Origin: Gracilimonas amylolytica
GTDB taxonomy: Bacteria; Bacteroidota; Rhodothermia; Balneolales; Balneolaceae
DNA length: 64,000 bases
NCBI RefSeq assembly: GCF_002911695.1
Contig: NZ_PQBS01000034.1
Coordinates: 629-64,628, forward strand
Direction: 5' to 3'
The position numbers and the translations under genes are program-made. A model generated the notes under the pieces. The model searched no databases, had not been told where the DNA came from, and saw only the letters and a list, made by a program, of their open reading frames with translations. Below, one piece after another: positions 44,339 to 52,700 of this stretch (position 1 is its first letter; each line of letters opens with the position of its first letter).

Positions 44339-45352
44339 TTATAAACCGTCCTTCAAATCCCTCCCCAAAAGCATGTCCAGAAACCCCTGGCGGACTTGCT
44401 CATCTGCATTACGATAAGTGTCAAATTCTACGTGTTGATCGGGATTAGCGGTGTCTGCGGTAATACCCCAGAGAGGGGAGAGGGTGGTGGGCAGCATGGA
44501 GTATCGGGCGTCGCCGATCACCTGATCATGCTCGGGATGTTTGATCAGCCATCCTTCTGAAAGATCTGAAAATCGTTGTATGTCGGTATACAGGGTCGTG
44601 TTTTTATGATCCTTAAATTCATCCTGCCAGTTCAGAAGAGCAGTGGATTCACCCGGGTACATTTTTGGTGCTGTAAATGGCATGAGTCGCACCCCATAGC
44701 TGTACACGGTATCGCGGCTGATATATCTGACACTCCACAGCAGTTGATTGGCAATGGTCGGTTTGGCCACGATCTGTTCCATTGGTTGGGCGTTGCGGTC
44801 GGTTATGGACTCAATGGCTTTGAGGGCTCTGTTTTGCTGGATCAAACCCAGCGACAGGTAAGCAACGATCCATATCAATGAAAACCGGATATATCGTTTT
44901 TCGTATTTGAACAGGGCTAAGGCGGTAAGTATCAGGATGCCAAGGGTAAAAACCGGATCAAAGACGGAAATGATATCGAGGGAATATCGCTCGTCGCCAA
45001 ATGGCCAGAAAAGGTGTACGCCGTAGCTGGTAACATAATCCATCAGAATGGCTGAGACATATCCCAGAAAACTGAATAAATACGTTTCTTTGTAGGATAA
45101 TTTCTTCTTAACCAACCACCAAAGTATTCCTGAAGCAATGAGAGCTCCCACCGGGGCAAACAAGAACGAATGCATAAAATGGCGGTGCATCTCAATATTG
45201 AGGAGGGGATCGGAGGCTGAGGATATAAAGATATCCGCATCAGCCAGTAAGGCTGAGGCGAATCCGGTCAGTGCTGCAGATCGTAATTTGGCCTTGTCAG
45301 TGAAAGATTGAGAAACCGTAGCGCCAACAAGTCCGTGAGTAACAGGATCCAT
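44339..45352 (-). CDS. YdjM/DUF457-like membrane-bound metal-dependent hydrolase
   Basis: A 337-residue inner-membrane protein. The start MDPVTHGLVGATVSQSF with its His, a second group HRHFMHSFLFAPVG and the later MDYVTSYGVHLFWPF are the conserved metal-ligand blocks of the DUF457/YdjM family of predicted membrane hydrolases. About four to five hydrophobic segments follow, then a soluble C-terminal part of 140 residues. Length and order fit the family. It is the downstream partner of the methyltransferase gene (14 bp). The substrate is unknown. Confidence 0.85.
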   Translation of the reverse strand: MDPVTHGLVGATVSQSFTDKAKLRSAALTGFASALLADADIFISSASDPLLNIEMHRHFMHSFLFAPVGALIASGILWWLVKKKLSYKETYLFSFLGYVSAILMDYVTSYGVHLFWPFGDERYSLDIISVFDPVFTLGILILTALALFKYEKRYIRFSLIWIVAYLSLGLIQQNRALKAIESITDRNAQPMEQIVAKPTIANQLLWSVRYISRDTVYSYGVRLMPFTAPKMYPGESTALLNWQDEFKDHKNTTLYTDIQRFSDLSEGWLIKHPEHDQVIGDARYSMLPTTLSPLWGITADTANPDQHVEFDTYRNADEQVRQGFLDMLLGRDLKDGL

Positions 45353-45366
45353 GGTTCACCAAACAT

Positions 45367-46056
45367 TTACAGAACGGTATAAGGTCCGCCATTCTTAGCG
45401 ATCAGGACATCACCTTTCAGGATCTCCTGTTTGAAGGATAATCCAAATTCATCTTTCCAGAGTTTGGCCGTTTTCAATTCACCTTTACGGCAGCTGTCGT
45501 CCAGTAGAACTATGTATTCTTCATCCAGTTTTGAATGAAAATAGGAGAGTGCGGGGTATCGACTCAGGTCGCAGGAGCGTTTTTTGGCCGGGGGCCCATC
45601 CACAAAGAGCATATCAATCGGTTTATCCAGAATGCGTTCATCCAGGATGGATGAGTCGTACCACTCGTAAGTATCATCCTTACAGTGCTGACAGTATTTT
45701 AATGGAGCATGGATCAGATCCACATGGTCCAGAAGATCGTGTTCTTCGAGGTGATCTCGCATGATGGATAGCCAATGCTCGTTATGATCTATGGTCTGGA
45801 AGGTGACATCCTTCTTTAAATTCCTGATCAGGCTGGCAATATAGATCGTTGAGATCCCACTGCCACATTCCACAACATGTTTACGCTGGTGGATCGTGAT
45901 ATCATTCAGCATATATAACAATGCGGTAGGATGAATGGATGCGCCTGTCCACGGAAGGTATTCGGAGTGGATGTTTTTTAAAAGCTCCAGGCTTCGTATA
46001 TCCTTGATCTCGAGAACCAGGTCCTTGAGAATAAATTTCTTAAGTGCGTTGATCAT
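45367..46056 (-). CDS. Class I SAM-dependent methyltransferase-like protein
   Basis: A 229-residue protein with a class I methyltransferase core: VVECGSGISTIYIASLI (SAM loop), FQTIDHNEHWLSIM (acidic second strand), and IDMLFVDGPPAKKR. The last block is the style of O- or small-molecule methyltransferases of the FkbM/DUF-like kind. A CxxC in YCQHCKDD might bind metal. The substrate is unknown. It is the first gene of a two-gene minus-strand unit; its promoter region holds a 16-bp tandem repeat. Confidence 0.75.
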   Translation of the reverse strand: MINALKKFILKDLVLEIKDIRSLELLKNIHSEYLPWTGASIHPTALLYMLNDITIHQRKHVVECGSGISTIYIASLIRNLKKDVTFQTIDHNEHWLSIMRDHLEEHDLLDHVDLIHAPLKYCQHCKDDTYEWYDSSILDERILDKPIDMLFVDGPPAKKRSCDLSRYPALSYFHSKLDEEYIVLLDDSCRKGELKTAKLWKDEFGLSFKQEILKGDVLIAKNGGPYTVL

Positions 46057-46216
46057 ACAATAAGTTTAGAGTAATCCGATAGGGTTGCTTGATGAACGGT
46101 CGATCGATCGAGTAAGGGGCTTTTACAATTTTTAGCCAAAAGTCCGCCGCTAAGGTATATCAGAATGAGGTGAATTAAAAACGAAAATTTGTTTTGAGAC
46201 GGATTTTGTTGACGCC

Positions 46217-46248
46217 TCTGATATAAGTGTATTCTGATATAAGTGTAT
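46217..46248. repeat. 16-bp tandem direct repeat
   Basis: TCTGATATAAGTGTAT occurs twice back to back (46217-46232 and 46233-46248) in the promoter side of the minus-strand methyltransferase gene. Binding site pair or replication slippage are both possible. Confidence 0.85.
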
Positions 46249-46279
46249 ATCGTTATTTTGTGAAAATGTTCTGAAAAAG

Positions 46280-46900
46280 TCAGAGATCGTTCTTATCGCT
46301 GAAAACTCCGGATCGTTTCAGGTCATTGATATCATCGATATCATTAAGGACAGGAAGTACATGCCAGGTTTTGGCTCGGCTTCTTAACTTATGGATAGTT
46401 TGATCAAATACGGTAGCCTCACTCCATGTGATCCCCTCAAACAGAGTTGGGATAAAGTGTGTCATTCCAAGCAGATAGTAGCCTCCGTCTTCCGCAGGAC
46501 CAATGACAACATCATGCGTATCCAAAGCCTGAAAAGCTTTTTTGAGGTGAGTTGCATTCAGGTCCGGACAATCGCTGCCAATGATCACAACTTTTTTATA
46601 GGAGTGTTCAAAGGCTTGTTGAAAGGCGGCACTCATACGAATCCCAAGATCTTCCCCTTTTTGTTTGTATTTTGTGAACCGTTCCTCGTCCCAAAGATCA
46701 TCCTTAACTATGGCATCCGAATACCACACCTGTTTATCAACGGGAAGGAGAGACGTTACCCGTTTCGTGATCTTTAATAGTTCCTGATAAACATGAAGAG
46801 CTTTTGTTTCCCCGACAGCTTTGGCCAGCCGGGTTTTGACGCGGCCTTTCACGGGGTTCTTAACAAAAATCAGCAGTACTTCAGAGGTCTCTTTTGTCAT
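46280..46900 (-). CDS. DUF2064/TIGR04282-type glycosyltransferase
   Basis: A 206-residue nucleotide-sugar transferase-like protein. LLIFVKNPVKGRVKTRLAKAVGE near the start (the nucleotide-binding K-x-P-x-x-G-x-x-K-T-R-L motif), VIIGSDCPDL (metal-binding D-x-D-like segment) and DVVIGPAEDGGYYLLGM are typical of this family, of which one branch is linked to arsenosugar synthesis. I choose ATG 46900 with AAGG upstream rather than the longer frame from 46966, whose extra residues do not match the family start. No arsenic genes are near, so the substrate is open. Confidence 0.87.
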   Translation of the reverse strand: MTKETSEVLLIFVKNPVKGRVKTRLAKAVGETKALHVYQELLKITKRVTSLLPVDKQVWYSDAIVKDDLWDEERFTKYKQKGEDLGIRMSAAFQQAFEHSYKKVVIIGSDCPDLNATHLKKAFQALDTHDVVIGPAEDGGYYLLGMTHFIPTLFEGITWSEATVFDQTIHKLRSRAKTWHVLPVLNDIDDINDLKRSGVFSDKNDL

Positions 46901-47094
46901 ACCTTGGTTTAGGTGATACGTTGTTTCAAAGAATATGCCTGATGATAAGGGTCGAATCTGAAACAATCCTGTTGGATCTGACAGAACGTTTTATATGATA
47001 TTATGTTTGTGCCAATTGTAAACCGGGCATTTACGTAAGACATGGTAGGCTCGGCTCATCCAATAAACTCAATATATAAACTTAGAATGCCTCT

Positions 47095-47427
47095 ATGGAA
47101 TTTGAATTTGTGCATGAATATCTGATGGGACTTTCAGCCAATTATAACGTCAATCCGTACATTTTTGCAGGGATCTATGTGGGGGCGATCCCATTTTTCA
47201 CCCTGTCTGTGGCCTGGATCATTCGAAATAAAAGAAGTGGGCGGTCGATCACATGGCCTGTTATTTCAACTGGATTCTTTTTGTCTTCCGCTTACCTGTA
47301 TCTGATGATAGCCGGAGAAAATGTACCGCTTTGGGTTTATGTTCTGATTATTGCATTATTGGGCTATGGGATGTATTCAACGTTTAACAAGATCAGAAAC
47401 ACGCAAAAAGCAAAGGTTACCGAATGA
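47095..47427 (+). CDS. Small membrane protein
   Basis: A 110-residue protein with three predicted membrane helices (PYIFAGIYVGAIPFFTLSVAWII, ITWPVISTGFFLSSAYLYLMI and LWVYVLIIALLGYGMYSTF) and short charged ends. Its stop overlaps the start of the oxidoreductase gene (ATGA), so the two are co-expressed; in many relatives a small membrane protein accompanies this type of oxidoreductase. Function unknown. Confidence 0.75.
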   Translation: MEFEFVHEYLMGLSANYNVNPYIFAGIYVGAIPFFTLSVAWIIRNKRSGRSITWPVISTGFFLSSAYLYLMIAGENVPLWVYVLIIALLGYGMYSTFNKIRNTQKAKVTE

Positions 47428-48905
47428 GTTATGATTATGATCTTATTGTGATCGGGGGTGGAGCAGCCGGACTTACCGCTTCCGGAATGGGGGCTAACTT
47501 TGGAGCCAAAACGTTGATGATAGAGGCCGACAGGCTGGGTGGGGATTGCACCTGGACCGGCTGTATCCCCAGTAAAACCTTGCTGCATGCTGCAGATCTT
47601 GCCGCAGGGATAAAAAAAGCGGAGGCTTTTGGTCATCGTTCACAAACACCTCTGAATTTTAATTCGGTGCTTGAACATGTTCGCAAGGTGCGTGAAGAAG
47701 TGTATGAGGAAGCGGACGATCCTGAGATCTACTATGAGATGGGCGTAGACATAGAATTTGGACGGGCTTCCTTCGTGGATGATCATACCATCACCATTGA
47801 AGTAGAGAATGGGGGAGCCCGTAAGGAAGTAACCGCACGCATGATCCTGATCGCAACTGGCAGTAAGGCGATCATCCCACCCATTCAGGGATTGGCCGAG
47901 GTGGAGTACCTGACCAATGAATCTATTTTTGAACTGAAGGAACAGCCGGAAAGACTTACTATTATCGGTGCAGGTCCCATTGGGATCGAGATGGCTCAGG
48001 CATTTCAGCGGCTGGGAACACAGGTCACTGTGATCGATATGGAAGATCGCATCTTGCTGAATGATGATGAAGAGCTTTCCGGGATGCTGCTGAACCGACT
48101 CCAAAAGGAAGGAGTAGAGTTTCGGTTATCGGCCCGGGTTAATGAGGTTTCCAAAACCGGAGATGGTTCAGTTCAGGTTCATGCAGAAGGTAACGGAGAG
48201 ACGGTTGTTTTGGAAAGTGATGCTCTGTTAATTGCTGCCGGAAGAAATGCAAATGTTGAATCCCTGAAGGTAGAAAATGCGGGGATCGAATATACCGAGA
48301 AAGGCATCACCGTAAATGATCGGTGCAAAACAAACGTGAGGCATATTTACGCAGCGGGGGATGTGACCGGGAGGTATCAACTTACGCACATGTCGGAACA
48401 TATGGCTAAGGTGGCCGCAAGCAATGCCATCCTTAAGGTCCCCATGAAGATCGATAAAGCGCATGTCCCCTGGAGCACCTATACCGATCCTGAACTGGCG
48501 GGCATCGGTTCAACAGAAAAAGAATTAAAGGAACAAGGGGTTTCTTTCGAAACTTATCGGTTCCCATATGCGAAAGTGGACCGGGCCATTACGGAAGGAG
48601 AAACCGATGGCATGATCAAGATCTTGGCCAAAGCCTGGAGCGGAAAAATTCTCGGTGCTACCATTTATGGAAAGCAGGCGGGCGATCTGATCAGTGAATA
48701 CGCTCTTGCCATGAAGCATGGCATCTCACTTCGGCAACTTGCGGATACCATACATCCATATCCCACTTATGGTCTGGGTGTGCGAAGAGCGGCCGATCAA
48801 TGGTACATCAAAAATCAGTCGGAGTGGATGAGTAAGGTGGTAAAAACAGCTTTCAGATATCAGGGGGAGATCCCGGATTTGTCGGATAAGGATCGGATCG
48901 TTTGA
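47424..48905 (+). CDS. Mercuric-reductase-like pyridine nucleotide-disulfide oxidoreductase
   Basis: A 493-residue FAD enzyme. The N-terminal FAD fold (DLIVIGGGAAGLTASGMG), the redox-active pair in GGDCTWTGCIPSKTLLHAA (C-x4-C), the NAD(P) fold (TIIGAGPIGIEMAQAFQRLG) and the second FAD contact (IYAAGDVTG) are all present. The C-terminal HPYPTYGLGVRRAAD block takes the place of the usual HPHPTLSE. It lacks the N-terminal metal-binding domain and C-terminal cysteines of true MerA, so it is not a mercury reductase. It probably reduces a disulfide or quinone; dihydrolipoamide dehydrogenase is less likely since no lipoyl partner is near. Confidence 0.9.
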   Translation: MSYDYDLIVIGGGAAGLTASGMGANFGAKTLMIEADRLGGDCTWTGCIPSKTLLHAADLAAGIKKAEAFGHRSQTPLNFNSVLEHVRKVREEVYEEADDPEIYYEMGVDIEFGRASFVDDHTITIEVENGGARKEVTARMILIATGSKAIIPPIQGLAEVEYLTNESIFELKEQPERLTIIGAGPIGIEMAQAFQRLGTQVTVIDMEDRILLNDDEELSGMLLNRLQKEGVEFRLSARVNEVSKTGDGSVQVHAEGNGETVVLESDALLIAAGRNANVESLKVENAGIEYTEKGITVNDRCKTNVRHIYAAGDVTGRYQLTHMSEHMAKVAASNAILKVPMKIDKAHVPWSTYTDPELAGIGSTEKELKEQGVSFETYRFPYAKVDRAITEGETDGMIKILAKAWSGKILGATIYGKQAGDLISEYALAMKHGISLRQLADTIHPYPTYGLGVRRAADQWYIKNQSEWMSKVVKTAFRYQGEIPDLSDKDRIV

Positions 48906-48951
48906 TACTTCTTATAACCTTGCAGGTTTAATTGATTTCAAAACGGACAGG

Positions 48952-49569
48952 ATGATACAACGCTCAAATGTGAATCAGTGTGCCAGGGTTATATCGGATA
49001 TTTTAAATCCGCTTGTTCTGCCGGTTCTGGTTTTTGGTGTTGCCGGCATGAGTATAAGTGGAAGCACTTCACAGATGCTTTTGCTAACAGGTGTTTCAGC
49101 TGTTTTCTTTCTGATCATTCCGTTGTCCATGGCCCTGATCATGCGCCAATCAAACAAGTTTCAAACACTGGATTTTAAGGGAAGAACCTCACGGAATTGG
49201 CTGTATTTGAGCTCAGTGTTAAGTGTTCTCGCCGGCTACTTAATATTTGAGGAGATCTTTGTAGGTGCACCGGAAGTATTGATGCTCATCTATCTATTCA
49301 ATTTGATCATAGCCTTCCTGCTAAACCTGAAATGGAAGATCAGTGTGCATACGGGTTCCATGGTAACGGCCATTATACTTTTGGGGTGGATACAATGGAT
49401 GGCACAAAATACGTTCATCCCCGGCATGGTTTCGGCCGTGTTGTTATTGATGTTACCGTTTGTGATATGGTCGCGATTGCATTTGAAAGTCCATTCCCGC
49501 TTTGAGGTTATTTTAGGAGGGATGGTAAGCCTGATATCTACCCTGATGTTGCTTGGAGGGTTGGTTTAG
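48952..49569 (+). CDS. Polytopic membrane protein
   Basis: A 205-residue protein with about six hydrophobic helices and the N-terminal RVISDILNPLVLPVLVFGV, resembling the membrane PAP2-like/phosphatase-type proteins of this group but without the full acid-phosphatase motif (no K-x6-RP or SGH block seen). Function unknown. It follows the oxidoreductase by 46 bp and may be in its operon. Confidence 0.65.
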   Translation: MIQRSNVNQCARVISDILNPLVLPVLVFGVAGMSISGSTSQMLLLTGVSAVFFLIIPLSMALIMRQSNKFQTLDFKGRTSRNWLYLSSVLSVLAGYLIFEEIFVGAPEVLMLIYLFNLIIAFLLNLKWKISVHTGSMVTAIILLGWIQWMAQNTFIPGMVSAVLLLMLPFVIWSRLHLKVHSRFEVILGGMVSLISTLMLLGGLV

Positions 49570-49671
49570 CCATATTTATCAAACCTTTATATGAGCTTCG
49601 TATTTACTCAACGGTTCATTTAATTTAAGTACTTTGTCAGTTAGGCTGTTTAATTCTAAACCACCATTTGC

Positions 49672-51726
49672 ATGTCGAATCCATTTTTTATGCCCAAAGG
49701 GGTTGCCATAATCGGAGCTTCTCAGGATGCCCATAAACTGGGGCATGGGGTCCTCAGGAACCTCATTCAATACCGGTATAAAGGCGGGATCTATCCCGTC
49801 AATCACAAAGCGTACGAGATCCTGGATCATACCTGTTACCCCTCGGTTTCGGAAGTCCCTGATCCGGTCGATCTGGCGATCATTGTGGTTCCGGCGCATG
49901 CCGTGGCCGACTCCCTGAAAGAATGCGGGGAGCGGGGCATTGGTCACGCCGTGATCGTAACCGGTGGATTCAGTGAGACCGGCGATGAAGGAAAAAAAAG
50001 GGAAGAAGAGTTGCTGGCTATAGCCCGGGAATATAATATCAGGATCGTAGGGCCGAATTGTATTGGTACCATCGACACGCATACCCCGGTAAACACAACC
50101 TTTGTGGTGGGCATGCCAGAGCCCGGTGAGATCGGGTTTATTTCCCATTCCGGCGCGATGGTGGCTGCCATCATAGACTGGGCCAGCGGAAGCGGAATTG
50201 GATTTTCCCGGATCGTGAGTCTGGGGAATCAGATCGATATCAATGAAACGGATATGATCAGGTCGATCGCAGAGGACCCGAACACGAAGGTGATCACCGG
50301 CTACATCGAAGGAGTGGCGGATGGAATGCAATTTATGAAACAGGCCAAAGAAACCGCTAAAGAAAAGCCATTTCTGATGCTGAAAGGTGGAAAAGAGGAA
50401 AGCGGAGCGAAAGCCGTGGCCTCTCACACGGGAGCGCTGGCGGGAAGCACAGAAGCTTTCAAAACGGCTTTCAGGCACAGTGGTATTCAGGAAGCTGAGA
50501 CGATCGAGGAGATGTTTGAATGGGCCCGTGCCATGGCCTGGCAGCCGCTTCCAAAAGGAAATCGCGTGGCGGTTTTGACCAATGCCGGAGGTCCTGCAAT
50601 TTTAGCCGTTGATGCCCTTGAGAAAAACGAGTTAAAAATGGCAACGCTTTCAGAGGATACCAAGAGCTTCCTCAAGAAACGGCTCCCAAAAGCTGCAAGT
50701 ATCAATAACCCGGTGGATGTGCTGGCGGGCTCGGGTCCTGGGACCTACACACTGGCATTGGAGGCATTGCTTTCAGATGATCAGGTAGATGCGGTGGTGG
50801 TTATACAGGCGCCTCAGGATTGGTTCCTGCCGGTTAGCCTGGCAGAAGTGGTCGGAGAAGTGGCCGGTTCACACGATAAGACCGTGATCACTTCCATTAT
50901 GGGCAAAGCTTCGGTGGAAGATGCCCTGAAGATCCTGCAAAAGCGACGTATCCCTAATGTAGCATTTCCGGAGCGGTCGGCTTCGGTACTCTCTGCTATG
51001 ATCGACCGCAGAAACTGGCTCACTCATGCGGATACGGAGATCGGTTCACCCCGAAACATTGAAACTGACAAAGCGGATAAAGCCGTGCAAATGCAGGACT
51101 GGCAAAGCCTGCTTGAATTGTATGGAGTGAGGTTTCCTGAGCAACACATAGCATCGACTCCGGATGAAGCCGTGGCTCAGTTTAAGAAGATTGGCAGTTC
51201 GGTGGCTATAAAATTAGTCTCTGATGATATTTCTCATAAATCTGATGTTGGAGGGGTGATACTGGGAGTAAATTCTGAAGACGAGGTAAGGTCCGCCTGG
51301 ACCAGGATCGAAAAGGCTGTGAAAGATCATGGTGGTACTATGAAGGGCGTGGTCGTTCAGGAAATGGTGGATGACGCGCCTGAGGTGATCACGGGATTTG
51401 TACGGGATGATCAATTCGGTCCCATGGTATTATTCGGATCAGGAGGGACGGATGTGGAATTATATAAAGACGTGGATATGGCCATTGCCCCACTGTCGGC
51501 AACAGCCGCTCTGGATCTGATCCAACGAACCCGGATCCATAAAAAACTAACCGGATGGCGACAGTATCCGGAAGGCGATATTGAAAGCGTGGTCGATGTT
51601 TTAACCGCCCTGGGTCAGATCGCAATCGACTATCCTCAGATCAAGGAGCTGGAGATCAATCCATTATCGGTTCTGGCAAAAGGAAAAGGGAGTGTGGCTT
51701 TGGATGTAAGAGGGGCTATAATTTAA
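49672..51726 (+). CDS. ADP-forming acyl-CoA synthetase
   Basis: A 684-residue fused enzyme that makes an acid and ATP from an acyl-CoA, ADP and phosphate (or the reverse). The CoA-binding domain (GVAIIGASQDAHKLGHGVLRN, residues about 8-130) is followed by the two succinyl-CoA-ligase-like domains, with the phosphorylated His252 in ASHTGALAGS, then by the ATP-grasp domain (about 465-684, with IKLVSDDISHKSDVGGVILGV and LEINPLSVL). All key residues are present. Acetate is a likely substrate, but propionate or branched acids cannot be excluded. It stands alone. Confidence 0.93.
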   Translation: MSNPFFMPKGVAIIGASQDAHKLGHGVLRNLIQYRYKGGIYPVNHKAYEILDHTCYPSVSEVPDPVDLAIIVVPAHAVADSLKECGERGIGHAVIVTGGFSETGDEGKKREEELLAIAREYNIRIVGPNCIGTIDTHTPVNTTFVVGMPEPGEIGFISHSGAMVAAIIDWASGSGIGFSRIVSLGNQIDINETDMIRSIAEDPNTKVITGYIEGVADGMQFMKQAKETAKEKPFLMLKGGKEESGAKAVASHTGALAGSTEAFKTAFRHSGIQEAETIEEMFEWARAMAWQPLPKGNRVAVLTNAGGPAILAVDALEKNELKMATLSEDTKSFLKKRLPKAASINNPVDVLAGSGPGTYTLALEALLSDDQVDAVVVIQAPQDWFLPVSLAEVVGEVAGSHDKTVITSIMGKASVEDALKILQKRRIPNVAFPERSASVLSAMIDRRNWLTHADTEIGSPRNIETDKADKAVQMQDWQSLLELYGVRFPEQHIASTPDEAVAQFKKIGSSVAIKLVSDDISHKSDVGGVILGVNSEDEVRSAWTRIEKAVKDHGGTMKGVVVQEMVDDAPEVITGFVRDDQFGPMVLFGSGGTDVELYKDVDMAIAPLSATAALDLIQRTRIHKKLTGWRQYPEGDIESVVDVLTALGQIAIDYPQIKELEINPLSVLAKGKGSVALDVRGAII

Positions 51727-51825
51727 GATGTAATTTTTAGGCCAGGTATTGGATCATATTGTTGGGAATGTTTCCTTCTAAATGATAATTGATTAAGTAA
51801 TTAGGAAACAATTTAGTTAGATCAC

Positions 51826-52587
51826 ATGAACAGCCGTAAAATTAGTTTTAAAGGAAGTCAGGGAGCCGAGCTTTCTGCAAGAATAGATGAACCGGAAGGC
51901 GGGATCACCAAGGGCACCATTTTATTTGCCCACTGTTTCACCTGCAGTAAAAATTTAAAAGCCATTGGACACATTAGCAGGGCGTTAACGGAAGAAGGGA
52001 TCGGTGTTTTTCGCTTTGATTTTACCGGCCTTGGGGAAAGTGAAGGAGATTTTTCGGATACCAATTTTTCCTCAAACATTGAGGATCTCGTTGCTGCTTC
52101 AGAATATATGAAGAAAGAGTGGGAGTCGCCCCGTATGCTAATGGGGCACTCCTTGGGCGGAGCAGCTGTACTACAGGCGTCTCACATGATCGAATCCATT
52201 GAAGCGGTTACCACCGTGGCTGCACCCTGTAATCCGGATCATGTGACCAATCTGTTGTTGGATAAAAAAGAAGAGATCGAGAAGAAAGGGGAGGCTACCG
52301 TTCAGCTTGCCGGCCGGCCTTTTAAGATCAAGAAACAATTCCTTGATGATCTGGAAGCACAAAACATGGATGGGATCATCAAGAACTTAGACAAACCGCT
52401 GCTCATCTTTCATTCTCCGATCGACAAAACGGTGGGTATTGATAATGCGGCTCACATCTATAAAATGGCTAAACACCCCAAAAGCTTTATATCCCTGGAT
52501 GATGCCGATCATTTGTTATCCAACGAAGAAGATGCGCATTATGTGGGGTCTGTAACAGCTGCCTGGGTACATCGGTATTTTCAGTAA
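51826..52587 (+). CDS. Alpha/beta hydrolase
   Basis: A 253-residue hydrolase. Oxyanion region FAHCFTCSKN, FRFDFTGLGESEG, the nucleophile elbow GHSLGG (Ser as nucleophile), the acid residue in IFHSPIDKTVG and the catalytic His in DADHLL form a full triad. The HCFTCSKN element is typical of OsmC-linked alpha/beta hydrolases in this group. No signal peptide, so it is cytoplasmic. Substrate unknown. Confidence 0.9.
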   Translation: MNSRKISFKGSQGAELSARIDEPEGGITKGTILFAHCFTCSKNLKAIGHISRALTEEGIGVFRFDFTGLGESEGDFSDTNFSSNIEDLVAASEYMKKEWESPRMLMGHSLGGAAVLQASHMIESIEAVTTVAAPCNPDHVTNLLLDKKEEIEKKGEATVQLAGRPFKIKKQFLDDLEAQNMDGIIKNLDKPLLIFHSPIDKTVGIDNAAHIYKMAKHPKSFISLDDADHLLSNEEDAHYVGSVTAAWVHRYFQ

Positions 52588-52700
52588 TTAAAACTTTAAA
52601 TGAATCCGGTATGGGGTGCAGGAGGTCAGCGGTTACAGTCTTTAAAATTAATTAAAAAATTTTGAGCTGATTTAAAATCGTTTCTCGTAAGTAAGAGGGA

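Noticed and set aside
47424-48905. Mercury resistance function of the oxidoreductase
   Set aside because: The C-terminal cysteine pair and the HMA domain of MerA are absent and no mer genes are near.
49579-50478. 299-codon open frame opposite the acyl-CoA synthetase
   Set aside because: It is a shadow of a strongly supported gene on the other strand; the translation is rich in His, Arg and Phe without any domain.
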